A stretch of DNA of 60,310 nucleotides from Candidatus Omnitrophota bacterium (GCA_023136835.1 JAGLQN010000175.1:1-60310), one strand, 5' to 3'. Positions 1 through 7,263 are shown, numbered from the stretch's first letter. The notes: generated by a model not told the origin, from the sequence alone. A program made the numbers and translations.

Positions 1-26
1 AATTATCAATCAATTATCAATCAATC
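1..26. repeat. Terminal short tandem repeat (AATTATCAATC)
   Basis: Two exact head-to-tail copies of an 11-base unit, followed by a partial AATC. It sits at the very edge of the window, so it may mark a physical end or just a contig boundary. Confidence 0.6.
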
Positions 27-492
27 ACCCAATTAAATCTATAATTAAATCCACCCTCTAACTATCTATATAAATAATCCTCAAGATAATCATAGAGTTT
101 AACCCAAAAGATAAATACTATATTCTATGTGTATTATCCCTTTGTATTATAAGTCTTTGATGTGCTTTAGAATAAAGGGTATTCCTATTGGTTAAATGAA
201 CTCATTTTGATAATTAGTCCCAAAATTGGTATATTTTATCCCTGATTATCCCTATTTATACCATTCTAGATCCAGCAATCAGGTATGAATTATATATTAA
301 ATGGGAATAAATGGGGGCATATTATGCCTGAAATATCCTAGCAAATGGGTATGAAAAAGGGTACCCGATTATAAAATAGGTTATATTATAATCGGGCTGG
401 TGGATTATAAGGTTGAATAGAATTAATTAGGGGTATTTAGAAATGGTTTTAGGAAAGGGATTATGGGGATGGATTAGAAAAGTAGGTAAATT

Positions 493-516
493 GGGAGGTG
501 GTAGAACGCACCTCCC
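493..516 (-). terminator. Hairpin downstream of minus-strand gene 558-773
   Basis: GGGAGGTG (493-500) and CACCTCCC (509-516) form a perfect 8-bp GC-rich stem with an 8-base loop. It lies about 40 bases past the stop of the minus-strand gene, so it would fold in that gene's 3' end. No clean T-run follows on the minus strand, so a role in RNA stability is as likely as termination. Confidence 0.45.
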
Positions 517-557
517 TTAGGTGAATTATGTTAGAGTATTTTTAAATCATGTTTAGA

Positions 558-773
558 CTATCGCCTCCTTTGGTGGATCTTAGCAAGTAATTGGGATTCT
601 AGTATGGTCTCCATCCCCGCCTGTACGCTCCATAATTTAATATTGAGCATGTCCATTGCAAGAGCTATTCTTGCGGGAGTGGTGGGGTCGATTGGGAATG
701 ATATGGATCCCTCATAATCTGGCTCCCCTTTATCATTGGTGTATAATTGTGCTACGGTTAAATATTGTTGCAT
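558..773 (-). CDS. Small protein of unknown function (71 aa)
   Basis: I do not recognise this protein. It is 71 residues, acidic and proline-containing in the first half, helical in the second (about residues 35-68), and ends in a basic Gln-Arg-Arg-Arg tail. No membrane segment or cysteine pair is visible. A GAGG ribosome-binding site lies about 10 bases upstream of the ATG on the minus strand (plus-strand CCTC at 784-787), which supports the start. The gene stands alone, with a hairpin behind it and a copy of a dispersed TAACCC-type repeat (788-822) in its leader. It probably belongs to a set of individually expressed early genes at the left end. The product is a hypothetical protein with decent coding evidence. 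Confidence 0.6.
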   Translation of the reverse strand: MQQYLTVAQLYTNDKGEPDYEGSISFPIDPTTPARIALAMDMLNIKLWSVQAGMETILESQLLAKIHQRRR

Positions 774-787
774 TTTACTCGAACCTC

Positions 788-822
788 GTAGGATTAACCC
801 GATTAACTAACCTATTGGCTGA
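788..822. repeat. Dispersed intergenic repeat, copy 1 of 3
   Basis: The consensus is close to GTAGGA(A)TTAACCC, then ATAATCTAACCTA, then a GGAATGA-like end. Two other copies lie at 2626-2675 and 57182-57232. All three are non-coding. This copy sits in the leader of the minus-strand gene at 558-773. Confidence 0.5.
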
Positions 823-957
823 TCATTTTTATTAACTGGGTGTTTATATCACACCGCTGGTATATTTCAATTATGGGTATATTTCTTTCGGAAGTTTAAA
901 TCTCATGGTAATGGTATTATTGGTGGGTTTTACTTACAATATATAGTATGTCTTAAG

Positions 958-1068
958 AGTATATATAGTTTTCTATTTGTTCCTATTCGATTCTATTCAG
1001 GTCTATTATACTATATGATTGTTAATATATTCCTAGAGTGTGGGATTGAATAGAAAACTATATATACT
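958..1068. promoter_or_regulatory. Divergent promoter pair built on a 20-bp inverted repeat
   Basis: Bases 958-977 (AGTATATATAGTTTTCTATT) and 1049-1068 are perfect reverse complements, separated by 71 bases. Each arm holds a TATATATA box facing outward. The left box could serve the minus-strand gene at 558-773. The right box (about 1059-1066) is followed by a CTTTCGGGGCG-type stretch resembling the downstream element of other promoters here. A matched pair of divergent, co-regulated promoters is the simplest reading. Confidence 0.6.
1012..1031 (+). repeat. 20-base upstream promoter element, copy 1
   Basis: TATATGATTGTTAATATATT occurs here and, without mismatch, at 1639-1658. In both places a TATATATA box follows after 27-28 bases, so it looks like an activator- or repressor-binding site. 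A weaker match lies at 2701-2720. Confidence 0.6.
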
Positions 1069-1087
1069 TTCGGGGCGTTCTTACAAC

Positions 1088-1197
1088 TGGATGATTATAA
1101 TATATATAAATGTAATAATATATTCATACAGTCTTGAAATAACTACAATAAAAAAGTTTGATAGAGATAGGAGGACTTCTATCAAACTTTTTAACGA
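1088..1197 (+). ncRNA. Candidate short non-coding transcript
   Basis: A TATA box at about 1059-1066 should start plus-strand transcription near 1085-1090. The only thing downstream before the 15-bp hairpin with a T-tail at 1151-1192 is about 100 bases without a credible reading frame. The product would be a short RNA ending in a hairpin. Bases 1116-1135 recur at 2232-2251. The ends are inferred; the hairpin may instead only serve the convergent gene at 1244-1501. Confidence 0.3.
1151..1192. terminator. Bidirectional hairpin terminator
   Basis: AAAAAGTTTGATAGA (1151-1165) pairs perfectly with 1178-1192 across a 12-base loop. The stem is flanked by A-run and T-run ends, so it has intrinsic-terminator geometry on both strands. 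It separates the minus-strand gene at 1244-1501 from whatever is transcribed rightward from about 1085. Confidence 0.75.
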
Positions 1198-1243
1198 CTT
1201 TTGAATGTGATTTTTTGAATGTGATATAAAAAGAAGGGACTGA

Positions 1244-1501
1244 CTATTTAAAGTCAGTTTTCTTTATAATTTTTTGTGAATAGTGAACTACCCATTCAGA
1301 TGAGTTCTCTGTTGGATTTTTCTCTTCCAGTCGTTCCCGGACTTGGATTGAACCCATTTCAGGAACTTCCACTCTTTTGAAGACCAGTTCCTCTTGTTCC
1401 ATATATTTCTGGAGTGCCTGCTCTGATGAGAATATTTGGGTCTGTTCTGGGTCTTTCATATTTATTACCATCAGTGCGAAATCTATTCCTTTTCTAGTCA
1501 T
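1244..1501 (-). CDS. Small acidic protein of unknown function (85 aa)
   Basis: No family is recognised. The 85-residue product has a short beta-like start (residues 5-15) and a charged, largely helical middle containing a Met-Glu-Gln-Glu-Glu stretch. The end is polar with a basic Lys-Lys pair. There is no membrane segment. The leader carries a GGAATGA-like ribosome-binding site about 8 bases before the ATG. A strong bidirectional terminator follows the stop by some 50 bases, so the transcription unit is a single gene. The length, start signal and terminator make it a credible gene. Its place among small left-end genes suggests an early accessory or host-takeover role, which is inference only. 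Confidence 0.6.
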   Translation of the reverse strand: MTRKGIDFALMVINMKDPEQTQIFSSEQALQKYMEQEELVFKRVEVPEMGSIQVRERLEEKNPTENSSEWVVHYSQKIIKKTDFK

Positions 1502-1638
1502 TTAAATCATTCCTGGTTTGTTTATATTGTTCTACTTACTTAGCTCACTTAAGAGCTACTTAAGAGCTACTTAAGAGCTTACTAATTTGCTCTTACTACT
1601 ACAACGTCACTTCTACTATATATAGGCTCCCCATGTGG

Positions 1639-1726
1639 TATATGATTGTTAATATATTTCGGAGGTTGTGGATCCTATAGATAAGTATATATACTCTCAT
1701 AGCGTAGTACTATTGTTAGCAAATTA
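1639..1726 (+). promoter_or_regulatory. Promoter of gene 1775-2149
   Basis: Three parts lie in order: the 20-base upstream element (1639-1658), a TATATATA box (1686-1693) and an extended start-site motif containing CGTAGTA (1703-1709) and AGCAAATTA (1718-1726). The same TATA-plus-motif layout precedes genes at 47465 and 57550, and the minus-strand helicase at 36122. Confidence 0.75.
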
Positions 1727-1774
1727 AGCTAATATAAATAATCTATAATAAATAACTAATGGGAGAAATTAAGA

Positions 1775-2149
1775 ATGTCTGAACCAAAAGAAATTGATAC
1801 AGTTAAACTATTATTCGACGGGAATAAAATCTCGGTAGTCATCCAAACTTTCGATTTCATCCACATATCTCGTGAGAGTGACCCGTTAAAAGAATTTGGG
1901 GAACAATATAATTCTATAAGAGACATCCAGGCAATTGTGGAACAGTTGGCGGACCTGATTTTGGATGCGTCCGGAATGAATATAAATATAAAGGGCTGGC
2001 AAAAGAAATTAGAACTGGGACCCTCTGTTGAAGAGTTTTTTAAAAGAGAGGGATTTGATAAATTCTTTGAAGAGTATAATGAATACCTCCGGGATTATAT
2101 TATGGAGTCAGTATCACAAGATTTATACATAGTATGGTTGGAGGGTTGA
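1775..2149 (+). CDS. Unknown acidic protein (124 aa)
   Basis: The product is not recognised. It is 124 residues and acidic. The start looks beta-rich (residues 8-30), the middle is helical (about 45-70), and the C-terminal part is rich in Phe, Glu and Tyr (about 85-122). No cysteines, signal peptide or membrane segment are visible. A GGGAG ribosome-binding site sits about 10 bases before the ATG, and a full promoter with TATA box and extended start motif lies at 1639-1726. A hairpin with a T-run follows the stop (2168-2206). This is the only plus-strand gene of the left end and is probably expressed early and alone. Its function is unknown. Confidence 0.65.
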   Translation: MSEPKEIDTVKLLFDGNKISVVIQTFDFIHISRESDPLKEFGEQYNSIRDIQAIVEQLADLILDASGMNINIKGWQKKLELGPSVEEFFKREGFDKFFEEYNEYLRDYIMESVSQDLYIVWLEG

Positions 2150-2167
2150 ATTATTAGGATTATAATG

Positions 2168-2206
2168 CCAGGGGATTGAAAAATCCTGGCAATTCCAAAT
2201 TTTTTT
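2168..2206 (+). terminator. Hairpin and T-run after gene 1775-2149
   Basis: CCAGGGGATT and AATCCTGG form an imperfect stem at 2168-2189, followed by seven T residues at 2200-2206. It lies 20-55 bases past the stop codon. Archaeal termination relies on T-tracts, so the T-run alone could suffice. Confidence 0.5.
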
Positions 2207-2231
2207 GGACCCCCGATTATAATTAGAGTTT

Positions 2232-2251
2232 TAATATATTCACACAGTCTT
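2232..2251 (+). repeat. 20-base element, second copy (first at 1116-1135)
   Basis: TAATATATTCACACAGTCTT here differs from 1116-1135 at one base. Both copies are preceded by GATTATAA (2214-2221 and 1093-1100). The first lies inside the candidate short transcript and the second just past a gene, so it may be a conserved 3' or regulatory element. Confidence 0.45.
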
Positions 2252-2625
2252 TTTTAAAGATTTTTTAGGAATTTATAGGAAATTTATACAGTTATTTTTA
2301 AGAAAATATTTAGGAAGTCCCAGGGAATAGGATCCTGAAGTATAACATTAATTTTATATTCACAAGGATGGTTTAATCCTAATTTAATAGCAAAAAAGCA
2401 CTCTACCTATAGTATCAATATGATAGAATATACTCTATAATATAGCTAGAATGAGCTCATATAAGCTCATATATTGGGAGTTAATATTCTATAGGTATGT
2501 TAGTATGAGTTGGAATTTTAGTAAATTATTTGGCTATCTATTCCTGACATAATGAAAGAAATGGATTGATGAATATGCTAGATAAATTATATGAGGTTAG
2601 GATAAATTAAACATTCAAAATAAAC

Positions 2626-2675
2626 CGGCAAATTACCGTAGGAATTAACCCATAATCTAACCTATGGAATGACCT
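2626..2675. repeat. Dispersed intergenic repeat, copy 2 of 3
   Basis: The segment from CGGCAAA through GGAATTAACCC and TCTAACCTA matches the copy at 57182-57232 with only small gaps. The shorter copy at 788-822 shares the core. It lies in non-coding DNA just before the G-free tract. Confidence 0.5.
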
Positions 2676-2870
2676 ATTTGGTATTAGGATATATAGAATT
2701 ATTAATATATTTTGGAAGTGATTTTGATTATAATATAATATTTTTAATTTTATTATAATATTTATTATTATCCAATTTTTAAATATATTTAATTAAATTC
2801 CAAAATTTTATCTCTTATAAATATTAATATATTTAAAAAGCAATAATAATATAATAAATATAAATTAAAT

Positions 2871-2909
2871 ATTATATTATATTATATTATATTATATTAT
2901 ATTATATTA
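2871..2909. repeat. ATTAT tandem repeat
   Basis: Nearly eight copies of the 5-base unit ATTAT run head to tail, immediately after the stop of the minus-strand gene at 2925. Confidence 0.8.
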
Positions 2910-2924
2910 ATTAAAAAATAAAAT

Positions 2925-3185
2925 TTATTCCCAATATTTTCCACATAATTCAAAAAAATTTAACTCTTCTAACTTTTTTACAATATCTACTTTTAAAAAT
3001 TCTATATATCCACCCCAAAAATCTACTATTCCTATTTCAAATTCTATTATCAAATCTAAAATATTATCTTTATTAACTTTATCAAAAAAATTACACATTT
3101 CATTAACTACTTCCAAAACTTCCCCACTTTCCCCACTTTCACAAATCAATTTATCCATATTAAAATATTTTTTATTTATATTCAT
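2925..3185 (-). CDS. C-free gene for an acidic 86-aa protein
   Basis: The function is not recognised. The 86-residue product is acidic and hydrophobic, probably helical, with three cysteines and no clear membrane segment. Its coding strand contains no cytosine, so every codon is built from A, G and T. As a result the protein has no Pro, Thr, Ala, His or Gln; Arg is possible but unused. A GGGAGAAA ribosome-binding site lies about 5 bases before the ATG, like the GGGAGAAA before the gene at 1775. In C-free DNA all three stop codons are easy to make, so an open frame of this length with a proper start signal argues for selection. It is probably a real gene shaped by the unusual composition around it. 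Confidence 0.6.
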   Translation of the reverse strand: MNINKKYFNMDKLICESGESGEVLEVVNEMCNFFDKVNKDNILDLIIEFEIGIVDFWGGYIEFLKVDIVKKLEELNFFELCGKYWE

Positions 3186-3410
3186 TTACATTTCTCCCAT
3201 TATAATATTAAATAAATAAAATATCAAAAATTAAATTTATATTTATTTTATTTAAATTTAATATCATAATATATACTATATACCCTAACCTATATATACC
3301 TTACTATTTATACCACAACCTAATATATATAATAATAACCAAATTTAAATCACATTATTACTCATATTATACTATCCATAATTCAATATCATTTTTATTT
3401 ACCTATCTAT

Positions 3411-3443
3411 ATTCAATCTATATTCAATCTATATTCAATCTAT
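3411..3443. repeat. 11-base tandem repeat (ATTCAATCTAT x3)
   Basis: Three exact consecutive copies lie inside the G-free tract. They are iteron-like in size, but there are only three. Confidence 0.75.
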
Positions 3444-4261
3444 ATTTATAATATCAATTATACCCCCTAATATAATAAAATATATCTATTTACTATTATA
3501 TCAATAATCAATAATAAAATATATACAATATTATATCTACAATATATCATCTATACTATTATATCTACATTATTATATATATAATCTTAATACTTATATA
3601 TTTATACTATTATAATAATCTATATATCTAATTAATAATATTTAATTAATATAATATAACTAATAATATACCTATACTAATATAATACTAATAATATAAC
3701 TATACTAATATATAACCTATTATATAATAACTATACTATATATATAATAATATATACACACCTATATATATATAATAATATATACATACCATTATATTAA
3801 TTACTATATACTATTATTATTATATTATTAATAATATATTAATCTATTATATAATAATATTAATATACATATACTTATATACTTATACTCATATATAATT
3901 ACTTTATAACTTTCCAAAATATCATAACCCCCCTCTCCATTTTTTTATACAGCGTGTTGCTCGAAATAATCCTATAGAAAATTTCCTCCCCCCTAGGCCG
4001 AGGTTCTAAAAAATTTTGTGTAAAATTTTCATCGTTTTTAAGGGCCTGGTTATAATATAATCGATAAAATAATCCCCTTTATAATATAATTTATAATTCT
4101 TCTGATGATTATTTTATAGATTATTTTATTAATATTTAATGAATATTTTATACATATACCGTAGGAATATATATTCATACATATTCCTATATATGCCATT
4201 CGCTTATGATTATTTTATGATTATTCCTTTTATGAATATTTCAAATAATTAATAATAGAAA

Positions 4262-4300
4262 GGTATATATTCAAAGGGGACATTAAAGTGAGTATGATAC
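4262..4300 (+). promoter_or_regulatory. Putative promoter of the virion operon
   Basis: A TATATAT box (4264-4270) is followed by GGACATTAAAGTGAGTATGA, which resembles the extended start-site motif of the other promoters here. It would give a leader of about 110 bases to the gene at 4408 and is the only good TATA box before the long plus-strand virion block. Confidence 0.45.
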
Positions 4301-4407
4301 ATATGAAAATAATCCCCCCTATAATCCTATCCTATTTATCCCCATTTAATGAAAATTAATCCAAATATAATGAAAATTAGTTAAACAAACAGGAGTGAAT
4401 TAAATAT

Positions 4408-4986
4408 ATGCTAATAATAATCCCCGAGAGTAATTACACCTTCGATAGTAGTTTGAAAGAAATTACCCTATCCAGTCCATATGATGCGGTAGAGGAAGGG
4501 ATGATTAATGAAATACTCGATCTAAGTACTAGTGAAAGATTATACAGTAGAGATTTGCTGGATGAGCCTATTAGTATAAGTGCGGGGGTTATTACTCATA
4601 CTCACTCTTCTAGCTCCAGTTCGCAAACAGATTCTGATAAATTGGCCATACTGGTAGAAGTGGGAGTTAGTTCAGGAATACCTATCAATGTAATATCTAA
4701 AGAGGGCGATCTTAAAACAGCGGATGATTATGAATCCCTGGGGGTGGCGGATTCTGCGGTTGGTTTAACGGCTGGTACATATGGTACTAACAGTAAGTGT
4801 GAAATGACTTTAGAAGGTGGATCTATTAGAGTTAGGAAGGATGGTACTGATCCTACTTCGGGGGAAGGGCATCTGGTTAATGTGGGAGATGTGATTAAAT
4901 TGGGGAATAATGATGATATAGTGGATTTTAGGGCCATTAGAGTAGGTTCTGTCTCTGGTGTTCTTAAATGCACCTATTCGGTATAA
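4408..4986 (+). CDS. Putative virion surface or tail-fibre protein (192 aa)
   Basis: This is the first gene of the virion block. The 192-residue product has a beta-rich look with many Gly, Ser, Thr and Val. There is a His-Thr-His-Ser then poly-Ser linker at about residues 63-73. A C-terminal domain (about 150-192) alternates Gly-Asp and hydrophobic strands and ends in a Val-Leu-Lys-Cys-Thr-Tyr strand. Such strand-rich domains are common in phage fibre and head-spike proteins, but I cannot name the family. AGGAG lies about 12 bases before the ATG. The position next to clear fibre and LamG proteins suggests a surface-exposed structural role. Confidence in the gene is high, in the role moderate. 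Confidence 0.7.
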   Translation: MLIIIPESNYTFDSSLKEITLSSPYDAVEEGMINEILDLSTSERLYSRDLLDEPISISAGVITHTHSSSSSSQTDSDKLAILVEVGVSSGIPINVISKEGDLKTADDYESLGVADSAVGLTAGTYGTNSKCEMTLEGGSIRVRKDGTDPTSGEGHLVNVGDVIKLGNNDDIVDFRAIRVGSVSGVLKCTYSV

Positions 4987-4987
4987 T

Positions 4988-5189
4988 ATTCATAAAAATA
5001 ATCATTCATAAAATAATCATTCATAAAAATAATCCCCCTTTATAAAAATAATCCATTCATAAGAATAATTCCCCCTATTTCATATATGAAAAAAATCTGC
5101 TAAGGACTCATGTGAATTAAATAATTCATAAGAATAATCCCCCCTCCCTTCCCTCTCTCTCGTTAAATAATCCATTCATAAAAATAATC
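4988..5189 (+). repeat. Cluster of ATTCATAAAAATAATC repeats
   Basis: Six near-identical 15-16 base units (4988-5003, 5004-5018, 5019-5034, 5055-5070, 5124-5139, 5174-5189) and a partial one (5042-5054) lie between the first two virion genes. Several are followed by runs of C. The first three are strictly tandem. The arrangement resembles iterons or clustered protein-binding sites. Confidence 0.8.
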
Positions 5190-5235
5190 AAATTATAATA
5201 ATCAAATAATAATATAAAAGGAGCATGAATCAAAG

Positions 5236-7263
5236 ATGATAGATAATCAATCCTTTATCCAGAGAACCTCACCCTGGGTTAATGATAATGGGGTAATTAA
5301 AGTCCGAGATACGGACTGGACTGTATTATTACCTACCCTGGAAATGATGGGTAGTACGGATCCTGCAGTGGATGCTGCCGTGAGTACTTCGATATTGGAT
5401 AATTATTCTGGTGTGATTATCACCCTTACTGGAGCGGGGAATTCCCAGACTCTTGAGAATCCTACTAATGTCACTGCGGGGAAGAAATTCACTGTGGTGA
5501 GTGATGATGGAAATTCAGGATATACTATTGAAGTGAATGGCATTACCATGAGTGCAGGAGAAGCACAGAGATTTGTGTGGGATGGTTCAGTATGGATTGC
5601 TATTACTGCTGTGGATGCTGACGATATTGCTTTTACTCCTGCTGGTAGTATAATTGCCACAGATGTCCAGGCTGCCATTGAAGAATTGGATAATGAAAAA
5701 CTGGCCCTTGCAGGTGGTGTTATGACTGGGGATATTGACATGGGCGGTTATAGTCTACCTGCCTGTCAGAGTATCGCTAATCTTGCAGGTCAGGGAGCGG
5801 CGTTGAAATTTGACGGTGTAGATGATTTCGGTAACCTTGATGCACTTGCGGCTGAACTTGTGGATGTCAATAATGCCGAAGGGGCAATTGTCTGGAAGGG
5901 GCAGATTCATGATTTTGTTACGGGTTATGATAGGGTATGGAGTTTTGGAGATACCTCCGGGGATGAGTTTTTATTTTTAGATGTATCCCCCATAAATAAT
6001 AAATTGCGGGGGTATTGTAGAATTGTAACTAATGATAAATGGGTGTTCGAAACAGATAATACATTTGAAGAAGATGATGAATATGAATTTACATTAAAGC
6101 ATGATGGAGTAACCCCTTCTTTATATGTAAATGGAAAATTAGAACCCATTACATTCAGTGATGAAAGTGATAAAACAGCATGGTTTTCGGTTTTAACGTC
6201 GGTGGATAATGGGATTTTAGGATGCCTTGAAATCGGTGGGTCTGGTAAAACAAACTTCCTAAACTGTTCACTCAACAAATTCTACGCCCTAAACGTATGT
6301 CCTACTGCGGGGGAAGTGCTGGCAATGTATGAGGGCGGTAATGTGCCTTTTGAGTGGATTGGTGCTGACATGAGTGACATTGTATCAAACGGGCAAGATT
6401 GGACCGGTGCGACAGGTACCACACCACCCACTGGATGGACTGATATATTTGCCGGTATTTTTTCCATTATAGCGGATGGGGGGCCTGGTGGTGTTGGAGA
6501 CGCATCTTTAAAAATAGAGGTCAATGCAACACCAACTACAAACCCCCATATTGTAGAGGGAATTGCAACCGAAATAGGAAAAGAATACCATCTGTCGTTT
6601 TGGTTCAAACATGGGACCGGGACGGCTGGCAGGGTTGCAGTAGGTTCCACATCAGGGAGTACAAATTTGTATAACTCTGGGAATATCACCGATGCGGGAT
6701 GGACAAAATATAATATTACATTCACAGCTATTACTACTACATCTTATGTATTGGTTCAAACGTTTTCGTCTACAGTAGGACAATATGAAGAGTTTGACGC
6801 TGTCGCAGTAACTCAAATTGGTGTAGTAGGTCAATACGAGCAGGACGGTATCGGACATAATCAACTTTTAGACAAGTCCGGCAATGAGTTCCACGGGTCG
6901 ATTGATGGGGCAGTGCCGATTAATTTACCAGTAAGTCACACTGACAAGTACATTGAGAAAACCATTACGGCAGACACTCTGCTAACTGGAATTGTACCAA
7001 TCGGATATACACTTGATAAGATTATCTTCAAAGAGACAGCAGGTAATCAAGCAATCCTTGATTGTGGTACTTCAGATGGTGGTAATGATGTATTCACAGG
7101 TGTAACGATTGCAGCAAGTGACACTACCACAGTACAGATAGGCAAGACCTTCTCAGATACGGCGGTAACGACCTTAGATATCAATGATGACCAAGCAGGA
7201 AGTAGCTGGAACAGTGCCAGTATTGATATTGTCATAGTCATGAAACGCGGTGAGGTGATTTAA
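5236..7263 (+). CDS. Tail fibre / receptor-binding protein with LamG-like domain (675 aa)
   Basis: A large modular fibre-like protein. Residues about 50-125 form a Gly/Thr-rich strand domain ending in a Trp-Asp-Gly-Ser-Val-Trp motif. Residues about 135-170 match the short fibre repeat seen in phage fibres (Asp-Val-Gln-Ala-Ala-Ile-Glu-Glu-Leu, then Gly-Gly-Val-Met-Thr-Gly-Asp-Ile). A concanavalin/LamG-like domain follows (about 185-370, starting Leu-Lys-Phe-Asp-Gly-Val-Asp-Asp). Next comes a carbohydrate-binding-module-like domain (about 395-530), then a C-terminal strand domain. It likely binds cell-surface glycans or protein. AGGAG precedes the ATG. The next gene follows immediately. Specific ligands cannot be read from sequence. 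Confidence 0.8.
   Translation: MIDNQSFIQRTSPWVNDNGVIKVRDTDWTVLLPTLEMMGSTDPAVDAAVSTSILDNYSGVIITLTGAGNSQTLENPTNVTAGKKFTVVSDDGNSGYTIEVNGITMSAGEAQRFVWDGSVWIAITAVDADDIAFTPAGSIIATDVQAAIEELDNEKLALAGGVMTGDIDMGGYSLPACQSIANLAGQGAALKFDGVDDFGNLDALAAELVDVNNAEGAIVWKGQIHDFVTGYDRVWSFGDTSGDEFLFLDVSPINNKLRGYCRIVTNDKWVFETDNTFEEDDEYEFTLKHDGVTPSLYVNGKLEPITFSDESDKTAWFSVLTSVDNGILGCLEIGGSGKTNFLNCSLNKFYALNVCPTAGEVLAMYEGGNVPFEWIGADMSDIVSNGQDWTGATGTTPPTGWTDIFAGIFSIIADGGPGGVGDASLKIEVNATPTTNPHIVEGIATEIGKEYHLSFWFKHGTGTAGRVAVGSTSGSTNLYNSGNITDAGWTKYNITFTAITTTSYVLVQTFSSTVGQYEEFDAVAVTQIGVVGQYEQDGIGHNQLLDKSGNEFHGSIDGAVPINLPVSHTDKYIEKTITADTLLTGIVPIGYTLDKIIFKETAGNQAILDCGTSDGGNDVFTGVTIAASDTTTVQIGKTFSDTAVTTLDINDDQAGSSWNSASIDIVIVMKRGEVI

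Larger units (their letters stand above)
1..557. other. Left-end non-coding region
   Basis: No convincing gene is visible. The stretch is AT-rich. It opens with two copies of the 11-base unit AATTATCAATC (1-11, 12-22) plus a partial third. Bases 24-39 (ATCACCC then AATTAAATC) match the last bases of the window (60294-60309) at 15 of 16 positions. A perfect 8-bp hairpin lies at 493-516, just beyond the stop of the minus-strand gene at 558. Nothing else is recognised. Confidence 0.6.
774..1243. other. Intergenic control region with inverted repeat, promoters and terminator
   Basis: No gene is visible. The stretch holds one copy of a dispersed repeat (788-822), a perfect 20-bp inverted repeat (958-977 with 1049-1068) whose arms each contain a TATA box, a 20-base element repeated at 1639 (1012-1031), an element repeated at 2232 (1116-1135) and a 15-bp hairpin terminator (1151-1192). 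The layout suggests divergent promoters and a short non-coding transcript. Confidence 0.6.
2150..2924. other. Non-coding region with hairpin and repeats
   Basis: No credible gene is visible. It holds the hairpin/T-run at 2168-2206, a 20-base repeat at 2232-2251 (19 of 20 with 1116-1135), a copy of the dispersed TAACCC-type repeat (2626-2675) and a partial copy of the upstream promoter element (2701-2720). From 2727 the plus strand becomes almost free of G. ATTAT tandem repeats fill 2871-2909. Confidence 0.55.
2841..3951. other. G-free tract (1,111 bases without G on the plus strand)
   Basis: Reading every base from 2841 to 3951 finds no G on the plus strand; the flanking Gs are at 2840 and 3952. 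C is present throughout, including runs of four to six. The asymmetry reaches further left: between 2727 and 3951 the only G is at 2840. The tract contains one gene (2925-3185, minus strand) and then about 770 bases of AT-dominated sequence with short tandem repeats. Its minus-strand RNA would contain only A, G and U. The cause is unknown. A replication origin or long R-loop region, or strand-specific loss of cytosine, are possibilities. Confidence 0.95.
3186..4407. other. Long non-coding AT-rich region before the virion genes
   Basis: Up to 3951 this is the G-free tract, made of TATA, ATAAT and CTATA words, with three 11-base repeats at 3411-3443. From 3952 the composition returns to normal: C-rich patches, a CCTAGG palindrome near 3991, paired AAAATTTT blocks (4010-4017, 4022-4029) and AATAATCCCC words that recur in 4988-5189. 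A TATATAT box at 4264-4270 is the likely promoter for the virion operon. No gene is visible. Confidence 0.6.

Noticed and set aside
774-800. GGTTCGAGT on the minus strand, like a tRNA T-loop
   Set aside because: No stems or anticodon arm can be built around it; it is part of the leader of gene 558-773. No tRNA was found anywhere.
3186-3951. Small frames inside the G-free non-coding part
   Set aside because: TAA and TAT words break all frames quickly on the plus strand, and no ribosome-binding site (which needs G) can exist there on that strand.
4988-5189. The repeat cluster as a CRISPR array
   Set aside because: Units are only 15-16 bases, AT-rich, partly tandem with no spacers of constant length, and no cas genes are present; the RecB-like nuclease at 39645 lacks the Cas4 cysteine cluster.
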